64,000 bases of DNA from Lacticaseibacillus porcinae (GCF_003946305.1 NZ_RHNS01000003.1:124001-188000); one strand, 5' to 3'. Shown: positions 15,836-25,555, counted from the first letter of the stretch. Numbers and translations: made by a program. The notes: generated by a model not told the origin, from the sequence alone.

Positions 15836-16828
15836 ATGCAAAAACTTACCATTGTTGTGCCGGCTTTTAATGAAGAAGAAGTGTTGACGAGCTCAATCGA
15901 GCGGCTGCTTGCCATTGAAAATCGCGTGATCGCAAAGCACGTCTTAGATCAAGCTTCTGATATTTTGATCGTCGATGACGGCTCCAAAGACAAAACTTGG
16001 GCTGAAATCGAACAACTTCATCAAAAACACACTCGCGTTTGCGGCTTGAAGTTCTCCCGCAACTTCGGTCATCAAAATGCCCTGATCGCCGGCCTCACTG
16101 AAGCAGTGCGGACTGCTGACATGATGATCACCATTGATGCCGACTTACAAGATGATCCTGACAAAATCGAAGACATGGTCGCCCAATACCTCGCTGGTGC
16201 TGACATTGTGTATGGCGTCCGCAACAATCGCGAAACTGACACTTGGTTTAAGCGGACGACGGCACAAGGCTACTACAAGTTCTTAGGGATGCTGGGCGTG
16301 AACTTGATCCCCAACCACGCAGACTTTCGCTTAATGTCAAAGCGTGCCGTGAACACCTTCTTAGAATATAAAGAACGCAATGTCTTTATTCGTGGCTTAG
16401 TGCCAAAGCTCGGTTATCCAAGTGCTGAAGTTTACTACAAGCGTACGCCACGGATGGCTGGTGAATCCAAATATCCGCTGAAGAAAATGTTGGCTTTTGC
16501 TTGGGATGGCATTACCAGTTTAACGATTGCCCCAGTGCGGTTGATCTTGATTTTAGGGGCGCTATCGATGGTGGTTGCCGCTGGGATGTCAGTATACACG
16601 CTGGCGGTGCACTTGTTGGGCCTGACTGTTCGCGGTTGGTCGAGTTTGATGATCTCCTTGTGGTTCATGGGTGGTTTGCAAATGGTATCGCTAGGTGTGA
16701 TTGGCGAATATATCGGGAAAATGACCAATGAAGTCAAGCACCGTCCGCGCTACACCGTGCAATCTCGCATCGGTGAATACAACGCCAACACCTACTCCTT
16801 CAAAACCAAAATGGACCAAGCCTCATAA
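15836..16828 (+). CDS. GT2 polyprenyl-phosphate glycosyltransferase (GtrB/CsbB-like)
   Basis: A 330-residue enzyme that should load a sugar from a nucleotide onto undecaprenyl phosphate. The GT-A catalytic domain (about 1-230) shows VVPAFNEEE, ILIVDDGSKDKTW, FSRNFGHQNALIAG and the metal-binding TIDADLQDDP. Two C-terminal membrane helices (about 233-258 and 268-292) anchor it, as in GtrB, CsbB and DPM1-like proteins. With GtrA and a multi-span glycosyltransferase nearby it completes a three-part lipid-linked glycosylation pathway. Sugar identity cannot be read. Confidence 0.92.
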   Translation: MQKLTIVVPAFNEEEVLTSSIERLLAIENRVIAKHVLDQASDILIVDDGSKDKTWAEIEQLHQKHTRVCGLKFSRNFGHQNALIAGLTEAVRTADMMITIDADLQDDPDKIEDMVAQYLAGADIVYGVRNNRETDTWFKRTTAQGYYKFLGMLGVNLIPNHADFRLMSKRAVNTFLEYKERNVFIRGLVPKLGYPSAEVYYKRTPRMAGESKYPLKKMLAFAWDGITSLTIAPVRLILILGALSMVVAAGMSVYTLAVHLLGLTVRGWSSLMISLWFMGGLQMVSLGVIGEYIGKMTNEVKHRPRYTVQSRIGEYNANTYSFKTKMDQAS

Positions 16829-16852
16829 TTTAAGTAGAAAGAAGTCCTGACC

Positions 16853-18790
16853 ATGACGCGATTACGCCGACCACAATTTTTACCAGGATTTTTGGCAGTG
16901 TGTTTAACTGTCGGCGTGATTGCCAATCTCTGGACGCAAAATGCATCACTCACTGGGATCATCGTCCTAGTCGGCAGTGCTATCTTGCTGACGATTTGCA
17001 AATTACTCGCGCCGAAGCTTGATGCCTTAAGCCCTAAAATCGTGACGCGGGGGTTGTTAGCAGCAGGCGGTTTGATGACGATCGCCCAACTAGCGATTCT
17101 CAAATGGTTGCCAGTGACGGTATATCACGATCCTTACCGCGTATTATCGCAAGCCGATCAAATGGCTGCTGGCCACAACGTTTGGGCGATCACTTATTTT
17201 TGGCGCTACCCGAACAATGTGCCGTTAGCTTACTTGTTGTCGCTGTGGTTGAAATTCACGAATTTGTTTGGCTTGACGACCAACACCAGCATTCACTTGT
17301 TGTCACTGATTGTTTTAGACAGTTTCATCGTGTTGATGCTGGGGATGGTTCGGCGTTTATCTAAACGCAACAGTGTCGTGATCGGCGCGGCCAGCTTCCT
17401 TTTACTGACGCCTTTTGCTTACACGTATTACCTGCAAGTCTTTTATTCTGACTTGCCGGCGATGTTGATTTTGTTGGCGCTGTTTAGTTTGCTGTATGCT
17501 TGGCCGCATGGTAACTCGGTATCGCGGTGGTTTATGGGTTTTGGTTTCGTGGCCATCGCGATGCTTGGGCAACTTCTGAAGCCGAACCTTATCGTCTTAT
17601 TGCCTGCCATGGCGATCGTCTTAGCACTGCTAGTTTTTCACAAAAAAGGCCACTGGCGGAAATTACTCCCGATCGCGTTGATCATCGTTGGCTTTGGCCT
17701 CAGCGTACCGGCGAAGTCCATGATTTATCAAGCAAGTAATTTCCATGCTGATCAACAATTTCAACTCCCTGCTGCTAACTGGATGGTCATGGGGTTGAAT
17801 CAGCATTCAAATGGGATGTATTCTGGCAAAGATGTCGGCACCGCCATTAAAATCGGTAACCAGAAACGCGTTCAAGCTGCTGATGTGAAAACTATTAGCA
17901 CCCGCGTCAAAACGCTCGGTCCCGTCGGCTTGTTGAAGCTTTGGGTCGTGAAGCTGGGGATCTTACAACGCGTTGGCGGCATTAAAAACTGGTATAACGG
18001 TGGCTTCCGCGCCGCCCCTGCATGGGTGCAAAATCACGCGAACTTCTGGTCTTATCTCACACAGATCAGCTATTTGATCGCCAGTGTCACCTTGTTGCTG
18101 ACGTTGATCGCACGGTTGTGGACTTGGCGCATCGATTATTCCAATCCCACTGACTTATTAGTGTTGCTTGCGATCACCACCACGCTTGGATTGTTCGCTT
18201 TTCACACCTTGTTATGGGAAGTGGAAGAACGATACGGACAAATCGTTTTGCCGATGTTGTGGTTGAGCCTTGCAGGCATCAAATCATCGCGCCGTGAGCG
18301 CAAAGCGCACAAGGCACTGCTGCCTGCTTTACTGACGGGACTTGCGATTGTCGGATTCGCCGGCTCAAGTTTCATGGCACAACAGTATCCCCAACATCAA
18401 GTCGTCGCCGCACAACGCTCCCAACTTTCAGTACAATATCACGCCAAGCCACATTTGACGCAACCTGGTACCACGATGACTGAAGCGATCACCTTACGCG
18501 GTCACGCCAACTACTTGTCCGTTCAAGTTCATGCTGGCTCGACTGTTGAAGCCACTCTCACTGACAGCCAAGGTCACGTCTATTCAATGTATGATGCCGG
18601 ATCAGTTTATCGCCTACATCATCAACTCAAGCCTGGCACTTACACCATCACCATCAAAAACACCACCCACTCGGCGCAAAATGTCGATGTGGTCAAAACG
18701 AATAATTATCAACTTGCTGAACATCCGTTGATCATCAACGGCGTCAAACATCCGCATGCTAGCTTCGTTTTCACGTGCATGGAAAAATAA
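16853..18790 (+). CDS. Multi-span membrane glycosyltransferase (GT-C-like)
   Basis: A 645-residue protein with about eleven membrane helices up to residue 490, then a soluble, beta-rich C-terminal domain (about 520-645). An early external loop carries YHDPYRVLSQADQM, an acidic motif typical of GT-C enzymes that take sugar from a polyprenyl phosphate; EVEERYGQIVLPML near 440 resembles the GT39 segment. In the CsbB/GtrA/YfhO scheme it would be the extracellular transferase decorating teichoic acid or a similar polymer. The exact family is uncertain. The C-terminal domain may bind the acceptor. Confidence 0.75.
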   Translation: MTRLRRPQFLPGFLAVCLTVGVIANLWTQNASLTGIIVLVGSAILLTICKLLAPKLDALSPKIVTRGLLAAGGLMTIAQLAILKWLPVTVYHDPYRVLSQADQMAAGHNVWAITYFWRYPNNVPLAYLLSLWLKFTNLFGLTTNTSIHLLSLIVLDSFIVLMLGMVRRLSKRNSVVIGAASFLLLTPFAYTYYLQVFYSDLPAMLILLALFSLLYAWPHGNSVSRWFMGFGFVAIAMLGQLLKPNLIVLLPAMAIVLALLVFHKKGHWRKLLPIALIIVGFGLSVPAKSMIYQASNFHADQQFQLPAANWMVMGLNQHSNGMYSGKDVGTAIKIGNQKRVQAADVKTISTRVKTLGPVGLLKLWVVKLGILQRVGGIKNWYNGGFRAAPAWVQNHANFWSYLTQISYLIASVTLLLTLIARLWTWRIDYSNPTDLLVLLAITTTLGLFAFHTLLWEVEERYGQIVLPMLWLSLAGIKSSRRERKAHKALLPALLTGLAIVGFAGSSFMAQQYPQHQVVAAQRSQLSVQYHAKPHLTQPGTTMTEAITLRGHANYLSVQVHAGSTVEATLTDSQGHVYSMYDAGSVYRLHHQLKPGTYTITIKNTTHSAQNVDVVKTNNYQLAEHPLIINGVKHPHASFVFTCMEK

Positions 18791-18803
18791 AAGAGGTCAT
18801 ATC

Positions 18804-19226
18804 ATGGAAAAACCAATCACTTCAATTTACAGCAAATATGGCGAAGCGTTGCGCTATTTGATCGTCGGTGGCATGACCACTGGAATCAACGTCGTCTTGT
18901 TCTTTGTTTTGACGCATGTCGGCATGGCGTGGTTTGGCGCAAATTTAATTGCTTGGGCTGCGAGTGTTGCCTTTGCTTTTGTCGCCAATAAACTGGCTGT
19001 CTTTCACTCTAAAACCACTGACACATGGGGCGTGATCAAAGAAGCAGTGGGCTTTACCGCTTTGCGCGGCGCAAGCCTTGGTGCTGATACGGTGATCTTG
19101 TTCATCGGCCTCACCTTGTTGCACGGCAACACCTTAGTTGTGAAGTTGATCGATCAAGTGATCGTCATCGCCTTGAACTATTTGTTTTCTAAAAAGCTGT
19201 TCACCGCTGGAGGTGAGGCCGCTTAA
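18804..19226 (+). CDS. GtrA-family flippase-like protein
   Basis: A 140-residue protein with four hydrophobic helices and the GtrA-type start YGEALRYLIVGGMTTGINVV and the internal FVANKLAVF. GtrA/GtcA proteins are thought to flip undecaprenyl-phosphate-linked sugars across the membrane. AGAGG precedes the ATG at 18804; the 5' extension from 18756 overlaps the previous gene and is rejected. It is the last gene of the operon. Confidence 0.9.
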   Translation: MEKPITSIYSKYGEALRYLIVGGMTTGINVVLFFVLTHVGMAWFGANLIAWAASVAFAFVANKLAVFHSKTTDTWGVIKEAVGFTALRGASLGADTVILFIGLTLLHGNTLVVKLIDQVIVIALNYLFSKKLFTAGGEAA

Positions 19227-19335
19227 CACCACCGCACTGACCCGCCCACTTCACTTACAATTTTATATCACACAAAACGCACTGTAATGCGGTTTTGGTG
19301 CGGCGCATCCCCATTTATCGACTCGCGCTCGACTT

Positions 19336-19369
19336 GCCTCAGTTCGGCCCCCCGAACTGAGGCTTTTTT
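19336..19369 (+). terminator. Terminator of the glycosylation operon
   Basis: GCCTCAGTTCGG pairs perfectly with CCGAACTGAGGC (loop of C) and is followed by TTTTTT. Confidence 0.93.
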
Positions 19370-19384
19370 CTGAGAAAATCTCAG
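19370..19384 (+). promoter_or_regulatory. Third CTGA-N7-TCAG box
   Basis: CTGAGAAAATCTCAG, same form as the two boxes at 13937 and 13989, lies about 75 bases before the DUF915 hydrolase start. Confidence 0.4.
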
Positions 19385-19457
19385 CAAATGCTCTTGAAAC
19401 CTGAATAGTGCCGCTTTCGAAAATTCCCTACACTTTAAATAGAAAGGAAGGGATCAC

Positions 19458-20270
19458 GTGAAGCGACTTGCGATTTTATTACTGATGTTGATCGGCTTGG
19501 TGGCAACCACTAGCCGCCCAGTGCACGCGGCATCAACTGCCAGCCTGCCGGTCACTTTATATCTGCACGGCGCGCATGGCAATCAGCGCTCGATGAGCCA
19601 CCTTGTTAAAGCTGCACAATGGGACGCTGACGCTAGCGTGATCACTGCTAAAGTTGATCGACAAGGCCGAGTCAAATTCTCCGGTCACTGGCACGCGCAC
19701 GCGAAACAACGTTTGGTGAAAGTCGTGTTTGCCGACAACAAAACGCGCAATTACGATACCCTTGCCACATGGCTACATACAGTATTGCTAGGCTTACAAC
19801 AACAGTACAACGTGCAACAATTTAACGTCGTCGCCCACAGCCTCGGCAACGCTGGCCTGCTATTCTACGAATTAAAATATGGGCAAGACCAGCAACTCCC
19901 GCAACTGAAAAAATATGTCGCCATTGCCGGCAACTTTGACGGCATTCCAGGCAAACACCGCGGCCAACACACCAACTGGTTGACGCCTTCTGGCAAACCT
20001 GCCTGGCTAGCACCAGATTATCAATTTGCCTTGCAACATCGCGACGCTTTCCCTCGCGGCGTGAAAGTCCTGAATTTGTTTGGCGATCACCACGATCATC
20101 AAGATGGCAAAGTCCTTAACGCCTCGTCGCAATCGTTAGGTTATTTACTCCGCGGCCGCCTCGCGAGTTATCAAACGCATACTTTCTACGGTAGTCATGC
20201 AACACATTCTGGTTTGCGTAAAAGTTGGCGCGTCGCTGACATGGTGGATCACTACTTGTTCAACAGTTAA
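19458..20270 (+). CDS. Secreted DUF915 alpha/beta hydrolase
   Basis: A 270-residue protein with a signal peptide (residues 1-25, MKRLAILLLMLIGLVATT, cleavage likely after VHA). The mature part is an alpha/beta hydrolase of the DUF915 type: LYLHGAHGNQRSM near the oxyanion region, the nucleophile elbow VAHSLGNAG near residue 130, an acidic residue near GDHHDHQDG and the last His near SHATHSGL. Substrate unknown, perhaps lipid or cell-wall esters. It has its own control region with the palindromic box shared with the upstream operon. Confidence 0.87.
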   Translation: MKRLAILLLMLIGLVATTSRPVHAASTASLPVTLYLHGAHGNQRSMSHLVKAAQWDADASVITAKVDRQGRVKFSGHWHAHAKQRLVKVVFADNKTRNYDTLATWLHTVLLGLQQQYNVQQFNVVAHSLGNAGLLFYELKYGQDQQLPQLKKYVAIAGNFDGIPGKHRGQHTNWLTPSGKPAWLAPDYQFALQHRDAFPRGVKVLNLFGDHHDHQDGKVLNASSQSLGYLLRGRLASYQTHTFYGSHATHSGLRKSWRVADMVDHYLFNS

Positions 20271-20274
20271 AAAT

Positions 20275-20307
20275 AGGCGGCTCAGAATTTTCTGAGTCGC
20301 CTTATTT
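20275..20307 (+). terminator. Terminator of the hydrolase gene
   Basis: A stem around CTCAGAATTTTCTGAG flanked by AGGCG/CGCCT (20275-20302), followed by TTATTT. Confidence 0.7.
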
Positions 20308-20315
20308 CGCCACGC

Positions 20316-20346
20316 AAAAAGGACACCTTTCACAGATGTCCTTTTT
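20316..20346. terminator. Bidirectional terminator, serving TetR gene
   Basis: AAAAAGGACA (20316-20325) pairs with TGTCCTTTTT (20337-20346) between convergent genes. Confidence 0.85.
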
Positions 20347-20354
20347 CCACGAAA

Positions 20355-21005
20355 CTAGTCGCGAGGCGTTAGCCCAGCACATAAGAATTCCACCGCATCA
20401 TTGGTCACTTTTTCGCAATCCACTGGCTGATCATCCATGATGACATTCGGGATCAAATACCCGATCATCACGCTGGTGCAATAGCGCATGATCCGCATTG
20501 ACTCCCAACGGACGAGTTCGCCGTTATCTTGGTAGACTTTGAAAATATCATCAAAGCTTTCACGCAAGAGATCCGCTAACATGTTGGTCATTTTCACCAA
20601 GAGTTCAGGATTTTTCCCGATTTCTTGAATGAAGATCTTCATTTCCGCACGGTTTTCCATCACAAAGCGAATGCGATCTTGGATCCCGTAAGTCAACAGG
20701 TCTTTGAAATGCGGGAAACGTTGCGCCGCCAAGTCTGAGACGAAGGCCCCTGCTGCTTGCGGCATCACGCGATTGAGAAAAGGCCCCAAAATCGCTTGCA
20801 ACAACCCTTCTTTGGTGCGGAAGCGTTTGAAGATGGTCCCTTCTGACACGCCGGCGTGATGGGCGATGTCCGCTGTGGACGTGGCGTCATACCCTTTTTG
20901 TGCGAATAATTCTAAGCTGGCTGCTAACACCGCTTGTTGTTTTGGTGATAAGTTCTCGTCTTGTTTGGTCGCTTGACCGAAAATTGTCTGTAGTGCGTCT
21001 GTCAT
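20355..21005 (-). CDS. TetR/AcrR family regulator
   Basis: A 216-residue regulator. The N-terminal helix-turn-helix (about 20-65) has ALELFAQKGYDATSTADIA-like spacing, read here as LELFAQKGYDATSTADIA followed by HAGVSEGTIFKRF. The C-terminal ligand domain is helical and not specific. I chose the second of two close ATGs (21005) because AAGGA lies nine bases upstream; 21011 is the alternative. It follows the giant activase-like gene by about 80 bases on the same strand and may regulate it. Confidence 0.88.
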   Translation of the reverse strand: MTDALQTIFGQATKQDENLSPKQQAVLAASLELFAQKGYDATSTADIAHHAGVSEGTIFKRFRTKEGLLQAILGPFLNRVMPQAAGAFVSDLAAQRFPHFKDLLTYGIQDRIRFVMENRAEMKIFIQEIGKNPELLVKMTNMLADLLRESFDDIFKVYQDNGELVRWESMRIMRYCTSVMIGYLIPNVIMDDQPVDCEKVTNDAVEFLCAGLTPRD

Positions 21006-21087
21006 ACCCATTCATCCTTACACTGTCTTTAATTAGAATATAGCACTTTCATGAGCGCCGTGGCTCAGGATGATAAAAACTTAACCA

Positions 21088-24000
21088 TTATGCATGCACA
21101 GCGACTTTTTCGTCGAGGTGCTTGTTGGCAGTGGCTAACATTAAGCGGATCCGGTTAAGTTGGTTGACCACAGAAGTCCCGGGATCATAGTCGATCGGCG
21201 CAATGTTGGCGCCTGGGAATTGCCGGCGGAGTTCTTTGACCATGCCTTTGCCGACAATGTGGTTTGGCAAGCAACCAAATGGCTGCATGCAAATGATATT
21301 TGGGACACCAGACTTCAACAATTCGATCATTTCACCAGTTAAGAACCAACCTTCACCAGTTTGATTGCCAAGGCTCAAGATCTTAGAGGCATCGTCTGCG
21401 ACTTCTTTGATTGCTTCGATCCCTTCAAAACGCTTCGACGCCGTCAACGCCTTTTGCATCGGTTGTTCACACCATTTGATCAAGCCCATGGCAAATTCGG
21501 CAAAATACTTCGCTGAGGCTTTGGCGCCAAGGTGATCGTATTTATAAAGTTGGTTGTACAACGAGTAATTCATGAAGCCGACGATGTCAGGGACAACAGC
21601 TTGAGCGCCTTCTTTTTCAAGCAAACGCACCACATTGTTGTTGGCAATTGGGGAGTACTTGACTAAGATTTCACCAACGACCCCGACTTTTGGTTTGACG
21701 ATGGATTCGTCTAATGGCACCGTGTCGAAATCTTTAACAATTTGGGCGACATTTTTCTTGAATTCGCGGAAACTGCCTTTTTCCACTGATGGGCGGACGA
21801 GTTCCAACCATTGGTCATGCATTTTGTCGATCATGCCTGGTTCGGTTTCATAAGGCCGGGTGCGATAAACGACCCGTTCGAACAAGTCGCCATATAAGAA
21901 GGCGATCGCCACACGCTTGAGCAGCGGCAAGGTGAAGGTGAAGCCTGGGGTTTCTTCAACACCTTGGTTGCCAAGCGATAGTGAAACCACTGGTACTTGG
22001 GCAAAGCCGGCATCTTTGAGGGCTTTGCGGATCAATGGAATGTAGTTCGTTGCCCGACAGCCACCACCAGTTTGCGTCATCATCACCGCAGTTTTGTTCA
22101 AGTCGTATTTGCCAGATTGCAAGGCTTCAAGCATTTGGCCGATGGAAATGATCGCGGGGTAACAAGCATCGTTGTTGACGAACTTCTGGCCGACATCGAT
22201 GGACTTGCGGTCATCCATTGGTAAGTTGACCACGTTGTATCCAGAAGCGCGCAAGGCAACGTCGACTAAGCCATGTTGATGGATCGGTGACATCATTGGC
22301 AGCAGTAAGGTATAACCTTCCTTCTTCATGTCTTTAGTAAAGCCCACTGGTTTTGGATCTTCAGTGAGTTTTTCAGGCATGATCTTGCGCTTCGTGCGTT
22401 CAGCAACAGCGGCTTTCAATGAGCGTAAACGAATACGGATGGCGCCCATGTTAGTGCCTTCGTCGATTTTAAGCGAAGTGTACAGGCGGTTGTATTGGTT
22501 CATGATCTCTTCGATTTGATCAGTATCGATCGCATCGATCCCGCAACCAAAAGAATTCAATTGCACAAATTCAAGTTGTGGGGTTTTAGCGGCGATGCGA
22601 GCCGCAGCGTACAACCGTGAGTGGTAAGTCCACTGGTTGACGACGCGCAGCCCTTTGACATCCCCGAGATGGGCGATTGAATCTTCCGTTAACACATGAA
22701 AACCTTCTGCAGTCATTAACTGAGAAATGCCGTGGTTAACTTCAGGGTCCAAGTGATATGGACGGCCGGCTAACACAATGCCGTGTTCGCCAGTGTGCAT
22801 CAACATTTTCATCGTGTCTTCGCCGCGGTTGCGGATCTTGAGTTTGAAGGCTTCCAGTTCATCATAGCCGGCGTCTAAGGCGTCGACGATTTCAGATTTG
22901 GAGACTCCGAGATCTTTAAAGCATTCGTACAGCGATTCGGCACAAGCTTTTTTGTCGGCGAGGTTCAAATAAGGGGAGCGATAATCCACTAACCCTTGGG
23001 TAATTTCATCGACGTTGTTTTTAATGACAGCGGGATAAGATTGGACGATCGGGCAGTTAAAGTGGTTGGCTTGCGCCTTATCTTCTTCGACTTCGTAAAC
23101 CACTGCTGGGTAGAAAATGCGTTTGTAGCCTTTGTCGATCAATGCTTGGATATGGCCATGAACTTGCTTGGCAGGGTAACAAACCGTATCAGAAGGAATA
23201 GTTTCCATCCCTTTTTCATATTGGTCTTTGTTGCCTTTAGGGGATAATTCTGCGCGGAAGCCAAGCTTGGTGAAGAAAGTCTGCCACAATGGGTAGTTTT
23301 CATACATGTTGAGAACGCGGGGAATGCCGATGACACCGCGAGTGGCCAGCTTTTTGCGCAATGGCTTGTAGCTAAACAGCAACTTGTATTTTTCTTCGAC
23401 TAAGTTGATCTTGCCGTTTTCTTTTTTGAGGTGTTGGCGCAACCCGCGGGCTTCGCCTTTTTCACAACGGTTACCAGTGACAAAACGCCGACCGTCGTTG
23501 AACACGGTGATAGTCAAAGCACAGTTGTTTTCGCAGCCGCCGCAGTGCATGTATTCTTTGGTGAACGACAGTTTGTCGAATTGATCCACTGACAACAGTG
23601 TGGTTTCGTCGCCTTCGTTGTAGGCATCTTCGGCAATCAAGGCGGCACCATAAGCGCCCATTAACCCGGCAATGTTAGGGCGGATGACTTCAACGCCAGC
23701 GATTTTTTCAAAGGCACGCAACACGGCTTCGTTATAAAAAGTCCCGCCTTGGCAGACAATGTGTTTGCCCATATCTTCAGGCTTGCGCATTTTGATGACT
23801 TTGAATAAGGCATTTTTAATGATGGAAACCGACAGTCCGGCGGCGATATCACCGATGCTGGCGCCTTCTTTTTGCACTTGTTTGACTTTGGAGTTCATAA
23901 ACACGGTGCACCGCGACCCTAAATCAGAAGGATGCTTAGCTAACAAGGCCGCTTGAGCGAAATCTTTGATATCGTAGTTCAAGCCAGTGGCGAAAGTTTC

Positions 24001-25365
24001 CAAGAATGACCCGCAACCACTGGAACAAGCTTCATTCAATTTAATAGTGGATAAAGCATCGTTTTTAATGGTCATGGCTTTCATGTCTTGGCCACCAATA
24101 TCTAAAATGAAATCGACATCTGGTTGGAAGTAATGGGCAGCGCGATAGTGAGCGACAGTTTCCACTTCACCGATATCTACCATTAAGGCGTTTTTGATCA
24201 AATGTTCGCCGTAGCCAGTGACCGCAGTTTTGCCGATGGTGACGCCTTTTGGCATATGGGCGTGCATGTCGCGCAAGATCTGCTTGGTTTTCTCCAGCGG
24301 ATCGCCGTCATTAGAATCGTAATAAGTATATAAAAGCTTATTGTCATCAGACATCAAGGCGACTTTGGTGGTGGTAGAACCAGCATCGATGCCTAAGAAG
24401 GCAACGCCTTGATAACTCGCTAAGTCGCGAGATTCAACGCGCGCTTCAGCATGACGTTTGCGGAATTCTTGAAGTTCATCGTCGTCTTTAAACAATGGGT
24501 CCAGTGAATGGGCTGGGTGCATCCCAGAGTCGTCGCCATGTTCCAGTTTGTCTTCTAAGGCAACCAAGGTGGTGACAGGTTGGTCAGTGGCATACAAACA
24601 AGCGCCTTTTGCGACGAATAATTGGGGATCTTCTGGGAAGATCACTTGTTCAGGTTCCAGATGCAAGGTGTCGATAAAATGCGCCCGCAGTTGATCCATA
24701 AAGTATAATGGGCCGCCTAAGAAAGCGACATTACCGCGGATCTTGTGGCCTGCAGCGAGACCTGAGATGGTTTGATTAACCACCGCTTGGAAAATCGACG
24801 CCGCGATATCTTCTTTATGCGCCCCATCATTGATCAACGGTTGCACATCAGTTTTGGCAAAGACGCCACAACGCGATGCGATCGGGTACATGGTTTTCGC
24901 ATTTTTTGCTAATTCATTCAACCCATCAGCGTCAGTTTTTAACAACGTGGCCATTTGATCGATGAACGCCCCAGTCCCGCCGGCACAAGAGCCGTTCATC
25001 CGTTGTTCCAACGAGTCACCAAAAAAGGTGATTTTCGCATCTTCGCCGCCAAGTTCGATGGCAACGTCAGTTTGTGGGATCAGTTCTTCAACCGTTTTAG
25101 TGCAGGCAATCACTTCTTGCACAAATTTGAGTTGGAGTAAATTAGCGAGGCCCATGCCGCCAGAACCAGTGATGGTGCAAGCTAATTTCGTGTTAGGACC
25201 GAGTTCTGCGATCGCCTCGTCTAACACACGCTTGCTTGCAGCCTTCACATCGGAAAAATGCCGTTCGTAACGGGCGAACTTCGTGTTGTGATCTTGGTCC
25301 ATCACCACTAACTTCACCGTTGTTGAACCAACATCGATGCCACCGTATAGGATTTCTTCTTGCAT
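21088..25365 (-). CDS. Giant acyl-CoA dehydratase activase-like protein
   Basis: A 1425-residue protein. It has two BadF/HgdC-type ATPase (ASKHA) domains in tandem: YGGIDVGSTTVKLVVM at residue 5 and FLGIDAGSTTTKVALM near 323. Each has the cysteine loops expected for a shared [4Fe-4S] cluster (GSCAGGTGAF and SRCGVF; ACSSGCGSF and SRCTVF). A CGGCENNC cysteine motif follows near 610, then a long DUF2229/HgdB-like region. Known activases drive electrons into 2-hydroxyacyl-CoA dehydratases by ATP hydrolysis, but no dehydratase genes adjoin. Such giant fusions occur in many lactobacilli and their reaction is not established to my knowledge. GAGGTG precedes the ATG. Confidence 0.9.
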   Translation of the reverse strand: MQEEILYGGIDVGSTTVKLVVMDQDHNTKFARYERHFSDVKAASKRVLDEAIAELGPNTKLACTITGSGGMGLANLLQLKFVQEVIACTKTVEELIPQTDVAIELGGEDAKITFFGDSLEQRMNGSCAGGTGAFIDQMATLLKTDADGLNELAKNAKTMYPIASRCGVFAKTDVQPLINDGAHKEDIAASIFQAVVNQTISGLAAGHKIRGNVAFLGGPLYFMDQLRAHFIDTLHLEPEQVIFPEDPQLFVAKGACLYATDQPVTTLVALEDKLEHGDDSGMHPAHSLDPLFKDDDELQEFRKRHAEARVESRDLASYQGVAFLGIDAGSTTTKVALMSDDNKLLYTYYDSNDGDPLEKTKQILRDMHAHMPKGVTIGKTAVTGYGEHLIKNALMVDIGEVETVAHYRAAHYFQPDVDFILDIGGQDMKAMTIKNDALSTIKLNEACSSGCGSFLETFATGLNYDIKDFAQAALLAKHPSDLGSRCTVFMNSKVKQVQKEGASIGDIAAGLSVSIIKNALFKVIKMRKPEDMGKHIVCQGGTFYNEAVLRAFEKIAGVEVIRPNIAGLMGAYGAALIAEDAYNEGDETTLLSVDQFDKLSFTKEYMHCGGCENNCALTITVFNDGRRFVTGNRCEKGEARGLRQHLKKENGKINLVEEKYKLLFSYKPLRKKLATRGVIGIPRVLNMYENYPLWQTFFTKLGFRAELSPKGNKDQYEKGMETIPSDTVCYPAKQVHGHIQALIDKGYKRIFYPAVVYEVEEDKAQANHFNCPIVQSYPAVIKNNVDEITQGLVDYRSPYLNLADKKACAESLYECFKDLGVSKSEIVDALDAGYDELEAFKLKIRNRGEDTMKMLMHTGEHGIVLAGRPYHLDPEVNHGISQLMTAEGFHVLTEDSIAHLGDVKGLRVVNQWTYHSRLYAAARIAAKTPQLEFVQLNSFGCGIDAIDTDQIEEIMNQYNRLYTSLKIDEGTNMGAIRIRLRSLKAAVAERTKRKIMPEKLTEDPKPVGFTKDMKKEGYTLLLPMMSPIHQHGLVDVALRASGYNVVNLPMDDRKSIDVGQKFVNNDACYPAIISIGQMLEALQSGKYDLNKTAVMMTQTGGGCRATNYIPLIRKALKDAGFAQVPVVSLSLGNQGVEETPGFTFTLPLLKRVAIAFLYGDLFERVVYRTRPYETEPGMIDKMHDQWLELVRPSVEKGSFREFKKNVAQIVKDFDTVPLDESIVKPKVGVVGEILVKYSPIANNNVVRLLEKEGAQAVVPDIVGFMNYSLYNQLYKYDHLGAKASAKYFAEFAMGLIKWCEQPMQKALTASKRFEGIEAIKEVADDASKILSLGNQTGEGWFLTGEMIELLKSGVPNIICMQPFGCLPNHIVGKGMVKELRRQFPGANIAPIDYDPGTSVVNQLNRIRLMLATANKHLDEKVAVHA

Positions 25366-25522
25366 GCTTTCACCTCAAAATTTGGATAGTAACTACTCAC
25401 TTAACTGGTAGTGTACACCCAATTTGATAATTTCGCATAGGAATATGGTCATATTGTCACAAGTTTGCGAGTTTTTGACGCTATGCAGGTAAGATTTAAA
25501 CAAGGCGAAACTTTTATCGTAA

Positions 25523-25553
25523 ATAAAAACAGCTTCGCTTGTGCGAAACTGTT
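25523..25553 (-). terminator. Terminator of the phosphoesterase gene
   Basis: AACAGTTTCGC and GCGAAGCTGTT (25528-25553, loop ACAA, one mismatch) are followed by TTTATTT on the minus strand. Confidence 0.8.
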
Positions 25554-25555
25554 GC

